A stretch of 64,000 nucleotides of DNA from Nostoc foliaceum FACHB-393 (GTDB taxonomy: Bacteria; Cyanobacteriota; Cyanobacteriia; Cyanobacteriales; Nostocaceae), in assembly GCF_014698505.1 (NCBI RefSeq), contig NZ_JACJTD010000005.1, forward strand, positions 157,825-221,824. The letters run 5' to 3'. The notes under the pieces were generated by a model. It did no database searches and was not told the DNA's origin. It saw only the letters and a list, made by a program, of their open reading frames with translations. Each line of letters starts with the position of its first letter. The first letter of the stretch is position 1. Shown here piece after piece: positions 1 to 9,010 of the stretch. The position numbers were made by a program, and so were the translations under genes.

Positions 1-1
1 C

Positions 2-544
2 CCAATTCTCTTTACCCAACAACGTCCCGGTAAAGATACTCGCCTTTTCACCTGCTATAAATTTCGCACAATGACAAACACGCGTGGGACTAATGGTGAG
101 TTATTACCTGATGCTGAAAGGCTCACAAATTTAGGCAAGTTTTTGCGTAAAACTAGCCTCGATGAACTTCCACAGCTTTGGAGTGTGTTTATAGGAGATA
201 TGTCTTTTGTAGGGCCTCGCCCCTTACTAGTTCAGTATTTACCATACTATTCGGCACGAGAGTGTCAGCGCCATTCAGTTCTTCCCGGAATCACTGGATT
301 AGCCCAAATTAATGGACGCAATAGATTGCTGTGGGAAGACCGGCTGGAACTCGATGTCCAGTATGTTGAGAAGCAGTCCTTAGCATTAGATATTTACATC
401 TTGTTCATGACTGTTTGGAAAGTAATTGTTCGTAGCGATATTGATATTGATACAAATCTAGAAGGTAATTTTGCTAAATGCCGTCAACAGCAATTAGGAC
501 AATCTATAGATTTGGAGCTAAAGCCTAAGACAATCAGAAGATAA
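2..544 (+). CDS. Undecaprenyl-phosphate sugar phosphotransferase, C-terminal part (cut by left edge)
   Basis: The frame is already open at base 2 and reads YKFRTM just before the first ATG at 71, so the gene enters from the left and that ATG is internal. About 180 residues are visible. They carry the bacterial sugar transferase signature (WcaJ/WbaP family, PF02397): YKFRTM, the TSLDELPQLW stretch, GDMSFVGPRP and PGITGLAQINGRN. Members of this family load the first sugar phosphate onto undecaprenyl phosphate at the inner membrane and so start repeat-unit assembly of an exopolysaccharide. The N-terminal membrane segments must lie outside the window. A CapK-like gene starts 9 bases after the stop, and the next five genes all point the same way, consistent with one exopolysaccharide operon. 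The sugar that is transferred cannot be read from the sequence. Confidence 0.93.
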   Translation, partial: PILFTQQRPGKDTRLFTCYKFRTMTNTRGTNGELLPDAERLTNLGKFLRKTSLDELPQLWSVFIGDMSFVGPRPLLVQYLPYYSARECQRHSVLPGITGLAQINGRNRLLWEDRLELDVQYVEKQSLALDIYILFMTVWKVIVRSDIDIDTNLEGNFAKCRQQQLGQSIDLELKPKTIRR

Positions 545-553
545 GGGGACTGT

Positions 554-1894
554 ATGATCACTACAAGTGCACGCAAAGCTTTGTTTTGGGGACTAGATTA
601 TATGCAGGGTGCACCCATCCACACCCACCTTCACAATATTCAACAGGTGACAGCAGATGTATCTCTTCTAGGTGAACATCAAGCCCAGCAGCTAAAATCA
701 CTCTTAACCCATGCAGTTCAGACAACAGATTTTTATAAAAACTATGATGCTTCTGGTCAGCTTGAAGACTTTCCTGTAGTCGATAAGAATATTATTAGGG
801 AATCATTTGAACGGTTTGAGTCAACAGTCTTCAAGGGCAAAAAACTGAAGGTAATGGAGACTAGTGGTTCGACAGGAACTCCTTTTCGAGTCGTTCAGAA
901 TTCAAGTAAGCGTCAACGAGTTTTGGCCGAACTAATCTACTTTAATTCTCTTGTTGGTTATAGTATTGGCATCCGACACGCCTTTTTCCGAACCATAGAG
1001 TTTAACTCCAGAAAAAGCTCGGTCAAACTCTTCATGCAAAACGAGGTTGAATTCGATGTTCGCATCCAAGATGTTACCTCTTTCGAGCAACAACGCCTAA
1101 CACTTCTCAAAGACAAGCGCGTTGAGATACTGATTGGATACTCCTCCGTTATTTATGACCTTGCTCGTCATATAATCTCCCAAGGAAATAGCCCTGAAGA
1201 TTTCGGAGTCAAGGGAGTTCTGTGTCTTGCAGAACCACTTTACCCAAATATGCGGGATACCATCCGCAAGGCTTTAGATTGTCAGATTTTATCAAGGTAC
1301 TCCAACCAAGAATGTGGTGTACTTGCTTACGAATGCCCTACCTGTGGTCGATTCCATCTAAACACTGCCAACTATTTCTTTGAAATCCTTGCTTTGGATG
1401 GTGATGAACCAATATCTCCAGGTACACCAGGACGTATTGTCATTACCGATCTCTATAACTATGCGCTGCCGATGATCCGCTATGACACTGGTGACATAGG
1501 CTCGATAGTTCCCAATGACTGCTCTAAATTTGCCACTCCTATTCTTAATTCCTTAGAAGGTCGTCGCCTTGATTCAGTGTATGACACTGCGGGACGACGG
1601 CTTGTTTCCTTTATTTTTGATGACATGTTTGAGGCATTGAGTAGGTTAGGTATGTTAAAGCAGTTTCAGTTTATTCAGGAGGATAAAACTCACTACCGCC
1701 TCCGTCTTTGTGTTAACGAAACATTCTCAGAAGAAGAATCAGTTATTGAGAAGCTAAAGCAGATATTAGGAGGCAATGCTCAAATTGAGGTTGATTACGT
1801 TGACGAAATTCCAGTTTTGAATTCTGGCAAGCGAAAATACATCGTTAGCTTATATGATCCCTCAAAAGAGGTATTGACCTCATCTAATCTCTAA
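554..1894 (+). CDS. CapK/PaaK-like adenylate-forming enzyme of the polysaccharide cluster
   Basis: 446 residues resembling phenylacetate-CoA ligase relatives (CapK/PaaK group of the ANL superfamily). The ATP-binding P-loop is seen as ETSGSTGTPF near residue 102, followed by a YSNQECG block and the later YDTGDIG motif that contacts the ribose. A CPTCGRFH segment near residue 260 gives a paired cysteine seen in several CapK proteins. ANL enzymes activate a carboxylate as an acyl-adenylate. In capsule clusters CapK-like proteins are generally thought to activate a substituent for sugar decoration, but the substrate is unknown. The start ATG follows AAGGGGA at 542-548. The gene lies between a sugar transferase and an ATP-grasp ligase, which fits a role in modifying an amino sugar. 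Confidence 0.85.
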   Translation: MITTSARKALFWGLDYMQGAPIHTHLHNIQQVTADVSLLGEHQAQQLKSLLTHAVQTTDFYKNYDASGQLEDFPVVDKNIIRESFERFESTVFKGKKLKVMETSGSTGTPFRVVQNSSKRQRVLAELIYFNSLVGYSIGIRHAFFRTIEFNSRKSSVKLFMQNEVEFDVRIQDVTSFEQQRLTLLKDKRVEILIGYSSVIYDLARHIISQGNSPEDFGVKGVLCLAEPLYPNMRDTIRKALDCQILSRYSNQECGVLAYECPTCGRFHLNTANYFFEILALDGDEPISPGTPGRIVITDLYNYALPMIRYDTGDIGSIVPNDCSKFATPILNSLEGRRLDSVYDTAGRRLVSFIFDDMFEALSRLGMLKQFQFIQEDKTHYRLRLCVNETFSEEESVIEKLKQILGGNAQIEVDYVDEIPVLNSGKRKYIVSLYDPSKEVLTSSNL

Positions 1895-1934
1895 GTTTTA
1901 CAGAAATACCATCAGCTACAGAGGGTTGATATTT

Positions 1935-2948
1935 ATGAATGTCATGTTGACTTGTGTGGGAAGACGAAATTACCTTGTAAAGTTCTTTCAAGAAGCTTTA
2001 GAAAATCGAGGTCTGGTGTTTGTTGGGGATGCTAGCCTAGAGGCTCCAGCATTACAGGAAGCAGATAAAAGTTTTTTGTTGCCAGCTGTAAATCACGATG
2101 ACTACTTTGACAAACTGCTTTATATCTGTGAACAACATCAAGTTCGTTTGTTAATACCACTAAATGATTTAGAATTACCCCTGTTAGCAAAACAACGCGA
2201 TCGCTTTCTCAAGATAGGGACTATCCCAGTAATTTCGTCTTCAGAAGTAATTGATATTTGTTTTGACAAATTAGCTAGTTTTAAATTTTTAACTGATTTG
2301 GGTATTTCTGTTCCCAAAACTTATCTTTCTATTAAAGAGGTGAAAGAAGCAATAAAGCATCAAGAAATATCTTTTCCTTTAGTCGTTAAACCTCGATGGG
2401 GAAGTGCATCGATTGGGATTGAATATCCTGAAGATGATGAAGAATTGGAATTTGCATATCGCCGTGTAAAAAAAACGATATGTAAATCATTTTTGGCAGA
2501 TATAAGCTCTACAGATTCTGATGAGTATATCCTGATTCAAGAAAAGATATTGGGACAAGAATATGGTTTAGATATTATTAATAATTTAGATGGAAATTAC
2601 ATCACTACTTTTGTTAAACACAAGTTAGGTATGCGAGCCGGAGAAACAGATCGAGCGTTAACTGTTGAGCATGAAGCTCTTAGAGAGCTAGGTGAAAAAA
2701 TAGGTAAAAACATCGGACATATTGGCAATCTAGACTGTGATGTAATTGTGGGACAAAAAAGTGCGTGTGTGTTGGAAATGAACCCACGTTTTGGTGGTGG
2801 ATATCCATTTTCTCATGTAGCAGGAGCAAATATTCCAGCAGCCTTGATCGCTTGGGCAAATGGTGAAAATTCTAACGAGCAATGGCTGACGGTTCAAACT
2901 AATACAATGAGTGCAAAATGTGATCGCCTTGTCACTGTTCGTAGGTAA
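1935..2948 (+). CDS. ATP-grasp superfamily ligase (CarB/PylC-like)
   Basis: About 337 residues with an N-terminal pre-ATP-grasp Rossmann segment (TCGVRR-like start, MLTCVGRRNYLVKFF) and an ATP-grasp core. Visible core features are PLVVKPRWGSASIGI, the QEKILGQEYGLDI strand and the metal-binding LEMNPRFGGGYPF loop near the C-terminus. Such enzymes couple a carboxylate to an amine or thiol through an acyl-phosphate. A TTG at 1926 could extend the frame by three residues, but GAGGG at 1921-1925 is correctly spaced for the ATG at 1935, which I chose. The gene lies 40 bases after the CapK-like gene and 13 bases before a DegT aminotransferase. I infer, without proof, that it attaches an amino acid or similar group to a sugar amine made by the aminotransferase. 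Substrate unknown. Confidence 0.87.
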   Translation: MNVMLTCVGRRNYLVKFFQEALENRGLVFVGDASLEAPALQEADKSFLLPAVNHDDYFDKLLYICEQHQVRLLIPLNDLELPLLAKQRDRFLKIGTIPVISSSEVIDICFDKLASFKFLTDLGISVPKTYLSIKEVKEAIKHQEISFPLVVKPRWGSASIGIEYPEDDEELEFAYRRVKKTICKSFLADISSTDSDEYILIQEKILGQEYGLDIINNLDGNYITTFVKHKLGMRAGETDRALTVEHEALRELGEKIGKNIGHIGNLDCDVIVGQKSACVLEMNPRFGGGYPFSHVAGANIPAALIAWANGENSNEQWLTVQTNTMSAKCDRLVTVRR

Positions 2949-2961
2949 AAAATAAAAAATT

Positions 2962-4125
2962 ATGAATAAACCAATCCTTCTTTCAACTCCGCATATGGGC
3001 GATCGCGAGTTAGAATTTGTCAAAGAAGCTTTTGATACCAACTGGATTGCACCAGTTGGCCCACACGTAGATGCTTTCGAGCAAGAATTTTGTCAAGTCA
3101 CTGGGGCTGGCTATGGGGCGGCTGTCAGTTCTGGTACGGCGGCTTTGCATTTAGCTTTACAATTAGTTGGAGTTGAATCAGGAGATGAGGTTTTTTGCTC
3201 TACCCTGACCTTTATAGCTACCGCTAATCCAATTACCTACTTAGGGGCAAAACCAGTATTTATTGATAGCGATCGCACTTCCTGGAACATGAATCCCGAA
3301 TTGTTAGAGGAAGCATTGGAGAAACGCGCCCATCTTGGCAAATTACCTAAAGCGGTAGTAATTGTACATTTGTATGGTCAAAGTGCAGATATTGAGCCAA
3401 TTCTAAAAGCTTGTAATCAGTATGATATTCCCTTAATTGAAGACGCTGCGGAAGCTTTAGGTGCCACCTACAAAGGTCATGCTCCTGGAACTTTTGGGCG
3501 CATTGGTATTTACTCTTTTAATGGTAATAAAATCATTACTAGTTCTGGTGGTGGGATGTTAGTTTCCGAAGATCCGCAATTGGTAAAAAAAGCCCGTTTC
3601 TTAGCAACCCAAGCACGCGATCCATCTCCTCACTATCAACACTCAGAAATTGGCTACAATTATCGTCTCAGCAACGTCTTGGCTGCCATTGGTCGTGGTC
3701 AATTGTATGTTTTGAGTGAACGAGTTGCAGCAAGACGACATAATTTTGAGATTTACGCTTCTGCTTTGAAAAATCTGCCAGGTATAGAATTTATGCCAGA
3801 AACTAGCTATGGACGCGCTACTCGCTGGTTAACCTGTTTGACAATAGATCCCCAAGCTTTTGGTGCAGATCGAGAGAAAATCCGTCTAGCACTTGCCGAA
3901 CAACAAATTGAATCTCGTCCTGTTTGGAAGCCTTTGCACCTCCAGCCTGTCTTTGCTGAGTGCGAAAGTGTTGGTGGTGCAGTAGCTGAAGATTTATTTG
4001 CACGCGGTCTTTGTTTGCCTTCTGGTTCAAATCTTACATATAAAGATTTAGAGAGAGTTATTAATGGAATTAAAGCAATTCACCATAACACTGAACAATA
4101 TCAACGTCATATATTCATAGATTAA
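2962..4125 (+). CDS. DegT/DnrJ/EryC1/StrS family sugar aminotransferase
   Basis: 387 residues, normal for the family. Visible features are the N-terminal ELEFVKEAFDTNWIAPVG block, the SSGTAALHLAL phosphate-binding segment, VHLYGQSADI, the EDAAEALGATYKG aspartate strand and the PLP lysine in SFNGNKIITSSGGG (about residue 190). The enzyme uses PLP to transaminate a keto-sugar nucleotide, giving an amino sugar such as a 4-amino-4,6-dideoxy hexose; EpsN/PglE-type proteins in polysaccharide clusters look like this. A 4-keto donor made by a dehydratase would be needed and is not in the window. The gene sits 13 bases downstream of the ATP-grasp ligase and about 110 bases before the Wzz/BY-kinase gene, so it probably belongs to the same exopolysaccharide operon. 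Confidence 0.93.
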   Translation: MNKPILLSTPHMGDRELEFVKEAFDTNWIAPVGPHVDAFEQEFCQVTGAGYGAAVSSGTAALHLALQLVGVESGDEVFCSTLTFIATANPITYLGAKPVFIDSDRTSWNMNPELLEEALEKRAHLGKLPKAVVIVHLYGQSADIEPILKACNQYDIPLIEDAAEALGATYKGHAPGTFGRIGIYSFNGNKIITSSGGGMLVSEDPQLVKKARFLATQARDPSPHYQHSEIGYNYRLSNVLAAIGRGQLYVLSERVAARRHNFEIYASALKNLPGIEFMPETSYGRATRWLTCLTIDPQAFGADREKIRLALAEQQIESRPVWKPLHLQPVFAECESVGGAVAEDLFARGLCLPSGSNLTYKDLERVINGIKAIHHNTEQYQRHIFID

Positions 4126-4237
4126 TTAGAAAATTCATTTGATAGTATAGAGTCAATTTGATTTATGACCAGCCATCCGTTGATTCTACTGTAACTATAC
4201 AACATTCATCTTAAATCTAAATCAACAATTTTTTATT

Positions 4238-4897
4238 ATGGAACCACAAGAAAATTCTTCAAGCTTTGACAAATACTGGCAAGTTTTAAAACGTCGTTTC
4301 GTTCCTGCATTAAATATCTTTCTTCCTGTTTTTTTAATTTCCCTTATTGCGTCAAATTTTTTACAGAAGCCTTTTTATATAGCAGAAGGCAAGTTACGCT
4401 TTCATAGAATAAATCCTACTTCGACATTAACAGGATTAGGAACGGAAATTGGCAAATTAGAACCAGTATCTAAGGATAATGCAACTAATCCTCTTGATAC
4501 AGAAGCAGAAGTCATACGTTCTCTTCCAGTTATACAAAAGACCATCAAGAAACTTAAGCTGAGTAATAGCAAAGGATTACCTTTAAAACCGAAAGATTTT
4601 CTGAAAAAATTGACAGTCAATGCTATTAGTAAAACAGATATTCTAAAAATATCTTATAAAGATTCAGATCCAGAAAGGGCTGCACAGGTTGTTAATACCT
4701 TAATGGATATCTATTTAGAGCAAAACTTGTTTTCGCTCAGAGCCGAAACTGCGGCTGCCCGTAATTTTATAGAACGACAACTGCCAAATACAGAACTAAT
4801 TGTTCGACAAGCAGAAGCAGAGCTAGCAAAGCAAGGTTTAAAGAAAAGTACCGCGTTATTTCCCTACAAGAAGAAGCAACTAAAGCAGTGGAGGTGA
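4238..4897 (+). CDS. Wzz/GumC-like polysaccharide chain-length protein, N-terminal part before a frameshift
   Basis: 219 residues forming the first part of a Wzc/GumC-type tyrosine autokinase. There is a cytoplasmic N-terminus, a transmembrane segment (VPALNIFLPVFLISLIASNF) and the Wzz domain with its typical DTEAEVIRSLPVIQ and SDPERAAQVVNTLMDIYLEQN stretches. The frame leaves homology at about residue 199 (ELAKQGLKK...), and the missing continuation (FKEKYRVISLQEEATKAVE) is encoded one frame back from base 4837. The downstream part is the next entry. Either a single base was lost near 4831-4837, making this a pseudogene or an assembly error, or ribosomes shift at the in-phase heptamer T_TTA_AAG at 4837-4843. 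The intact protein would be about 730 residues and would control exopolysaccharide length and export at the inner membrane. Confidence 0.8.
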   Translation: MEPQENSSSFDKYWQVLKRRFVPALNIFLPVFLISLIASNFLQKPFYIAEGKLRFHRINPTSTLTGLGTEIGKLEPVSKDNATNPLDTEAEVIRSLPVIQKTIKKLKLSNSKGLPLKPKDFLKKLTVNAISKTDILKISYKDSDPERAAQVVNTLMDIYLEQNLFSLRAETAAARNFIERQLPNTELIVRQAEAELAKQGLKKSTALFPYKKKQLKQWR

Positions 4898-6435
4898 TTG
4901 CAGAGTTAGAAAAACAACTTAATGAAGCTCAATCTAAACTTGCTGATGTCGATGTACAGTCTAAACAAATTCGTAAGCAGTTGAGTATGAACTCACAACA
5001 GGCTGTAGTGATGAGTTCTCTCAGCCAAATTGCTGGGGTACAAGATATTCTCAAAGAAACTCAACAGCTAGAGTCAGAACTTGCAGCTAGGCGAACTATT
5101 TTACAGGATAACCATCCACAAATCATAGATTTAGAAAATAAATTAAAGTCTTTAAATGGGCTGTTAGAAAAACGGATAGAACAGGTTACAGGAAAAAATA
5201 AAATACAAATAAATCAGAACTTTCAACTTGGAGAATTGCAACAACAACTCTCAGCAAGGCTGGTAGAATTTGAATCAAGCCGTATGGGTTTAGCAAGCCA
5301 AGTTGCTACTTTATCCAATTTACAAACTTCTTATAAGCAACGCTTCAACAATCTTCCCAGATTAGAGCAACAACAGCGCCAGTTAGAACGTAAAGTACAA
5401 GCTGCTCAATCTACCTACTCACTTCTGTTACAAAAGCAGCCAGAAAGTCGCATCGCTGAAAATCAAAATGTAGGAAATGCCAGCATTATATCCCAAGCTG
5501 AAATTCCAGAAGAACCAAGTTCTTCTCGGATGTTTTTGTATTTAAGTACAGGTTTGTTGGCTAGTATGGCAGCTTTTACGGCTATATATATTTTGGAGGT
5601 AACAGATAAATCAGTTAAAACTGTTGATGAAGCGAAAGAGTTGTTGGGGTTGACTTTATTAGGGATTATTCCTTCCTTTAGTAAGTCGAACAAATCCATT
5701 CGTGGGAAAGAAGAACCAGACTTGTATAGTGAAAGACTTGTGGTTTGTAATGCTCCGCGATCGCCTGTTAGTGAAGCATACCGAATGCTGCGGGCTAACC
5801 TGAGGTTTATGAGTGCTGATAAGGAATTAAAAGTTATCGTGATCACTAGTTCCGTACCTACAGAAGGTAAGTCAACAGTAGCAGCTAATTTAGCTGTAGT
5901 AATGGCTCAAATGGAGCATAAAGTCTTACTGGTAGATGGAGATTTGCACCGTCCAGTTCAACATAAAATTTGGGAAATAACGAATAATGAAGGTCTAAGC
6001 AATTTAATTGTTGAGCAGGCGACACCTAGGGCAGCTATTAAACAAGTAATGAATAATTTGGATGTCCTCACATCTGGAGTAGTTCCTCCTAGTCCAGCAT
6101 CCTTACTCGACTCAAAACGCATGGCTGCATTGATGAAAACTCTTGCTGCTAAATACGATTTTGTGATCATTGATGCTCCTTCATTAAATGTTGCTGCTGA
6201 TGCTGCTACTCTCGGACAAATGGCTGACGGTGTTTTGTTCGTAGTTCGTCCAGGAGTAGTTGATTCGGTTAATGCAGCTTTCGCTAAAGAACTTTTAGAA
6301 AAATCTGGTCAAAATGTCTTGGGACAGGTAGTGAATGGTGTAATTCCTAAAAACGAACCTCATAGCTACTACTACTTTAGAGAGGATGGCGATTTAAAGG
6401 TAAGCCAAGAATCTTCCAAAACACTAGTAAGGTAA
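4888..6435 (+). CDS. BY-kinase (Wzc/CpsD-like tyrosine autokinase), C-terminal part after the frameshift
   Basis: 515 residues starting at a GTG without a convincing ribosome site. The coding frame really begins at 4837, inside the preceding entry, so this is the second half of one Wzc-like protein. It contains a long coiled coil (AELEKQLNEAQSKLADV), the periplasm-to-membrane return segment (FLYLSTGLLASMAAFTAIYIL) and a bacterial tyrosine kinase domain. The kinase has Walker A SSVPTEGKSTVAANL, Walker A' LLVDGDLHRP and Walker B FVIIDAPSLN. The C-terminal tail carries a short tyrosine cluster (SYYYF), the usual autophosphorylation site. If a full-length product is made it would regulate polymerisation and export of the polysaccharide built by the upstream genes. 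The kinase motifs look intact, so any loss is recent. Confidence 0.88.
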   Translation: MEVIAELEKQLNEAQSKLADVDVQSKQIRKQLSMNSQQAVVMSSLSQIAGVQDILKETQQLESELAARRTILQDNHPQIIDLENKLKSLNGLLEKRIEQVTGKNKIQINQNFQLGELQQQLSARLVEFESSRMGLASQVATLSNLQTSYKQRFNNLPRLEQQQRQLERKVQAAQSTYSLLLQKQPESRIAENQNVGNASIISQAEIPEEPSSSRMFLYLSTGLLASMAAFTAIYILEVTDKSVKTVDEAKELLGLTLLGIIPSFSKSNKSIRGKEEPDLYSERLVVCNAPRSPVSEAYRMLRANLRFMSADKELKVIVITSSVPTEGKSTVAANLAVVMAQMEHKVLLVDGDLHRPVQHKIWEITNNEGLSNLIVEQATPRAAIKQVMNNLDVLTSGVVPPSPASLLDSKRMAALMKTLAAKYDFVIIDAPSLNVAADAATLGQMADGVLFVVRPGVVDSVNAAFAKELLEKSGQNVLGQVVNGVIPKNEPHSYYYFREDGDLKVSQESSKTLVR

Positions 6436-6459
6436 AGTTTTTACCTGCTAACAAACTGG

Positions 6460-6729
6460 GTGGTTGATTCAATTAAGTTTGCCCCAAATCTGGAAAAATA
6501 TTCAAGTGAAGCTATAGTTGCAAAGTCAAAAGTGCTACCATATCGTGGTCAATCACTACTAAATTGCCTTATAGGAAAAGTTAGATTGAATATGAATGAG
6601 ACTTTAGCCACTACATTAGGGGAACTACAAGCACAAATATATTGGTTACATGATGCTGAAAAGTTTTCAGAACCCTTATCTTGGTTAAATTGCTTATTTT
6701 TAGGCTTGAACGCGATTGGTAAACTTTGA
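6460..6729 (+). CDS. Possible small hypothetical protein
   Basis: An 89-codon open frame starting at GTG 24 bases after the BY-kinase stop, with no clear ribosome site. The C-terminal half (NETLATTLGELQAQIYWLHD and on) looks protein-like, so a shorter 46-residue product from the ATG at 6591 is an alternative. I do not recognise the family. It could be a remnant of a longer gene or a chance frame. The following bases up to 7045 hold HIP1 sites and no other gene that I can see. Confidence 0.3.
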   Translation: MVDSIKFAPNLEKYSSEAIVAKSKVLPYRGQSLLNCLIGKVRLNMNETLATTLGELQAQIYWLHDAEKFSEPLSWLNCLFLGLNAIGKL

Positions 6730-7045
6730 TGAGCGATGTTTACAACTTTTGCGATCGCATCAGTAGGGGCATTTTTTAATTAGTTCTCTTCAATATTGGA
6801 TTGGGTGGGCTGGGCGAGCGCTTGGTTTCCTCTTTGAATTGGGTGGAGCGATCGCACTGCTACCAATTAAATTACTTTACAAGAAAGCTACCTCAGTACG
6901 GCTGGTAATAGAAATGTCAATTACTCGCAAATCAACCTACTTGTATCAATAAATGCTTCTAATAATAGATGACTTGGTGATTGGGAAAAAGATAATACTG
7001 AAAGACGTAATTCCTAAGACCAATTACTGACTAGGAGATTATTTG

Positions 7046-8026
7046 ATGAAAACCAGAAAGCTAGGCAAACAAGGGTTAGAGGTGTCAGCTATCGGACTTG
7101 GTTGCATGGGAATGTCTGAGTTCTATAGTGGCCGTGATGAATCAGAAGCGATCGCTACTATCCATCGGGCATTAGAACTTGGAGTTAATTTTCTCGATAC
7201 TGCTGATATGTATGGGCCGTTTACCAACGAGCAACTAGTAGGCAGATCAATTAAAGCTCGCCGAGATCAAGTAGTGTTAGCAACCAAATTTGGCAATGTC
7301 CGCACTGAAGATGGTGGTTGGAAAGGAATTAGTGGCAGGCCAGAATATGTCCATCAAGCTTGCGATGCCTCGCTAAAACGCCTGGGAGTTGAAGTGATTG
7401 ACCTCTATTATCAACATCGTGTAGATCCAACCGTACCCATTGAAGATACTGTAGGGGCAATGGCAGAGTTAGTTAAGCTTGGTAAAGTTCGTTATTTAGG
7501 ACTTTCGGAGGCTGCTCCTACCACGATTCGACGGGCTGTGGCAGTTCACCCCATTACTGCATTGCAAACAGAATACTCTCTTTGGAGTCGAGAGCCAGAG
7601 GATGAAATTTTACCGACTGTCCGGGAATTAGGAATTGGGTTTGTTCCCTATAGCCCATTAGGAAGAGGGTTTTTATCAGGTGCAATCACTAGCCCTGATG
7701 ATCTTGCACCTGATGACTATCGAAGAAATTCTCCTCGCTTTCAAGGTGAGAATTTCTATAAGAACCTGCAATTAGTAGAGCAAGTCAAGGCAATTGCCAG
7801 CGAAAAAGGAGTAACTTCTAGTCAGCTTGCTTTAGCGTGGCTATTGGCTCAAGGAGAAGATATTGTCCCAATTCCTGGTACAAAACGTCGTACTTACTTG
7901 GAGGAGAATGTTGCAGCTACCGAAATTACCCTGACTGAACAAGAGTTGAATCGACTTGAAGCAGTTGCACCAAAAGATGTGGCAGCAGGCGAACGTTACC
8001 CTGATATGAGTACTGTTAACCGTTGA
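7046..8026 (+). CDS. Aldo/keto reductase
   Basis: 326 residues, the usual length for the aldo-keto reductase 13-like group. Visible features are the N-terminal [14 protein letters not shown] motif, the catalytic set D/Y/K/H (LDTADMYGP with Asp and Tyr, VLATKFGN with Lys, YYQHRVDP with His) and the C-terminal NADPH-binding [15 protein letters not shown]. It probably reduces aldehydes or ketones with NADPH in the cytosol; the physiological substrate cannot be told from sequence. AGGAG at 7033-7037 positions translation at the ATG at 7046 rather than the TTG three bases earlier. It stands alone, with more than 300 bases of non-coding DNA on both sides, so it is probably transcribed on its own. 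Confidence 0.95.
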   Translation: MKTRKLGKQGLEVSAIGLGCMGMSEFYSGRDESEAIATIHRALELGVNFLDTADMYGPFTNEQLVGRSIKARRDQVVLATKFGNVRTEDGGWKGISGRPEYVHQACDASLKRLGVEVIDLYYQHRVDPTVPIEDTVGAMAELVKLGKVRYLGLSEAAPTTIRRAVAVHPITALQTEYSLWSREPEDEILPTVRELGIGFVPYSPLGRGFLSGAITSPDDLAPDDYRRNSPRFQGENFYKNLQLVEQVKAIASEKGVTSSQLALAWLLAQGEDIVPIPGTKRRTYLEENVAATEITLTEQELNRLEAVAPKDVAAGERYPDMSTVNR

Positions 8027-8201
8027 TCCATTTAGGTGTTGGGGTATTTTTTCAAATTCTGCTTTTGATGAGCATAAGTAATGCCTGCGGCGGTAAACTA
8101 TGCTCCTCTATTTTTTTATCTAAGAATAAGGGCAGCTCATTCTGGTGACTTAGAGGCTTGGGATAGGTGCGATCGCTTTTTATGAGTCGTGATGCGTAAA
8201 A

Positions 8202-8362
8202 CGCTGGCTAAGGGACTTCCAGAAATTAAATTATCCAATTTCTGGACTTCACTACGACTATCCCTCCCCCTGCTCCCTGCCCCCTGCCTCTATAGCGATG
8301 GTATATTTTTTTATTTGGAAGTCCCTAAGGGCGGAGTGGCGACACTCCGACCTTAGCCAGCG
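8202..8362. repeat. Nested inverted-repeat element (MITE-like)
   Basis: Outer 12-bp perfect inverted repeat CGCTGGCTAAGG (8202-8213) and CCTTAGCCAGCG (8351-8362). An inner inverted pair GGGACTTCC (8212-8220) and GGAAGTCCC (8317-8325) encloses a 9-bp hairpin (CCAGAAATT/AATTTCTGG) and a C-rich CCCCTGC tract. A second hairpin GGAGTG-GCGA-CACTCC lies between the inner and outer right arms. There is no coding frame. It fills most of the gap after the aldo/keto reductase; the rest of 8027-8496 shows nothing I can name. Confidence 0.7.
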
Positions 8363-8496
8363 ATATAAGCGAATTAGTCAAGCTTTACGACTCGTAAAAT
8401 CCCCACACTTGAGGCAGGGACTATAAGCTTACTCTCAATCATTAATACAGAAATACTATATGTATTGCTCAAGGTAAGCACCTACACTTAGGACAA

Positions 8497-8760
8497 CTAA
8501 GATACTTTCGGTTGCTGCCATAAGATGAGTTGTAATTCAGAGCAGTTGTAAGCTCCATCACTGATTTGGTGTTCGTGGTCAGCTAGCCAATCATAAATTT
8601 GTGCAGCTTTTGCCAATGCCACCCTTTCTGAACGATAAAGCCGAGGAGTAGGGCAGTAGGCTTGGCCATTGATGTGTATACCTACAATCTGCCAATAATC
8701 GCTCTCTGGTACAACTTCTAAAAACCCGTTACTGTAAGACTCGATTATTCCTATGTTCAT
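8497..8760 (-). CDS. Small hypothetical protein
   Basis: 87 residues, acidic, with no membrane segment or signal peptide. It has a mixed alpha/beta look: a first half rich in aromatic strands (GFLEVVPESDYWQIVGIHING) and a helical second half (RVALAKAAQIYDWLADHE). Codon use and composition look like a real gene, and I think small proteins of this kind occur in other cyanobacteria, but I cannot name a family or a function. The ATG at 8760 has no strong ribosome site. It is divergent from the membrane protein at 9011. Confidence 0.6.
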   Translation of the reverse strand: MNIGIIESYSNGFLEVVPESDYWQIVGIHINGQAYCPTPRLYRSERVALAKAAQIYDWLADHEHQISDGAYNCSELQLILWQQPKVS

Positions 8761-9010
8761 CTACAACCATCAAACTTTCTAAAGTTGGCCACAACAAAGC
8801 CGATACCAGCCATTCAACCGATAAAAAGCTGGAATCACCAGGGAATACAGTAGCAACCCCTGCTAATGATTGTGGGTTCGTAGTCAATGAAAATCTGAAT
8901 TATTGGTCACTTTTTGGCTAGTTGTCTTAGTGCTAGTTTGGGCTTGATGGTGAGGGTATTCACCTCAAAACCAATATCAAAACAGTAAACTAGCAAAAAC
9001 TAAAAATAAT

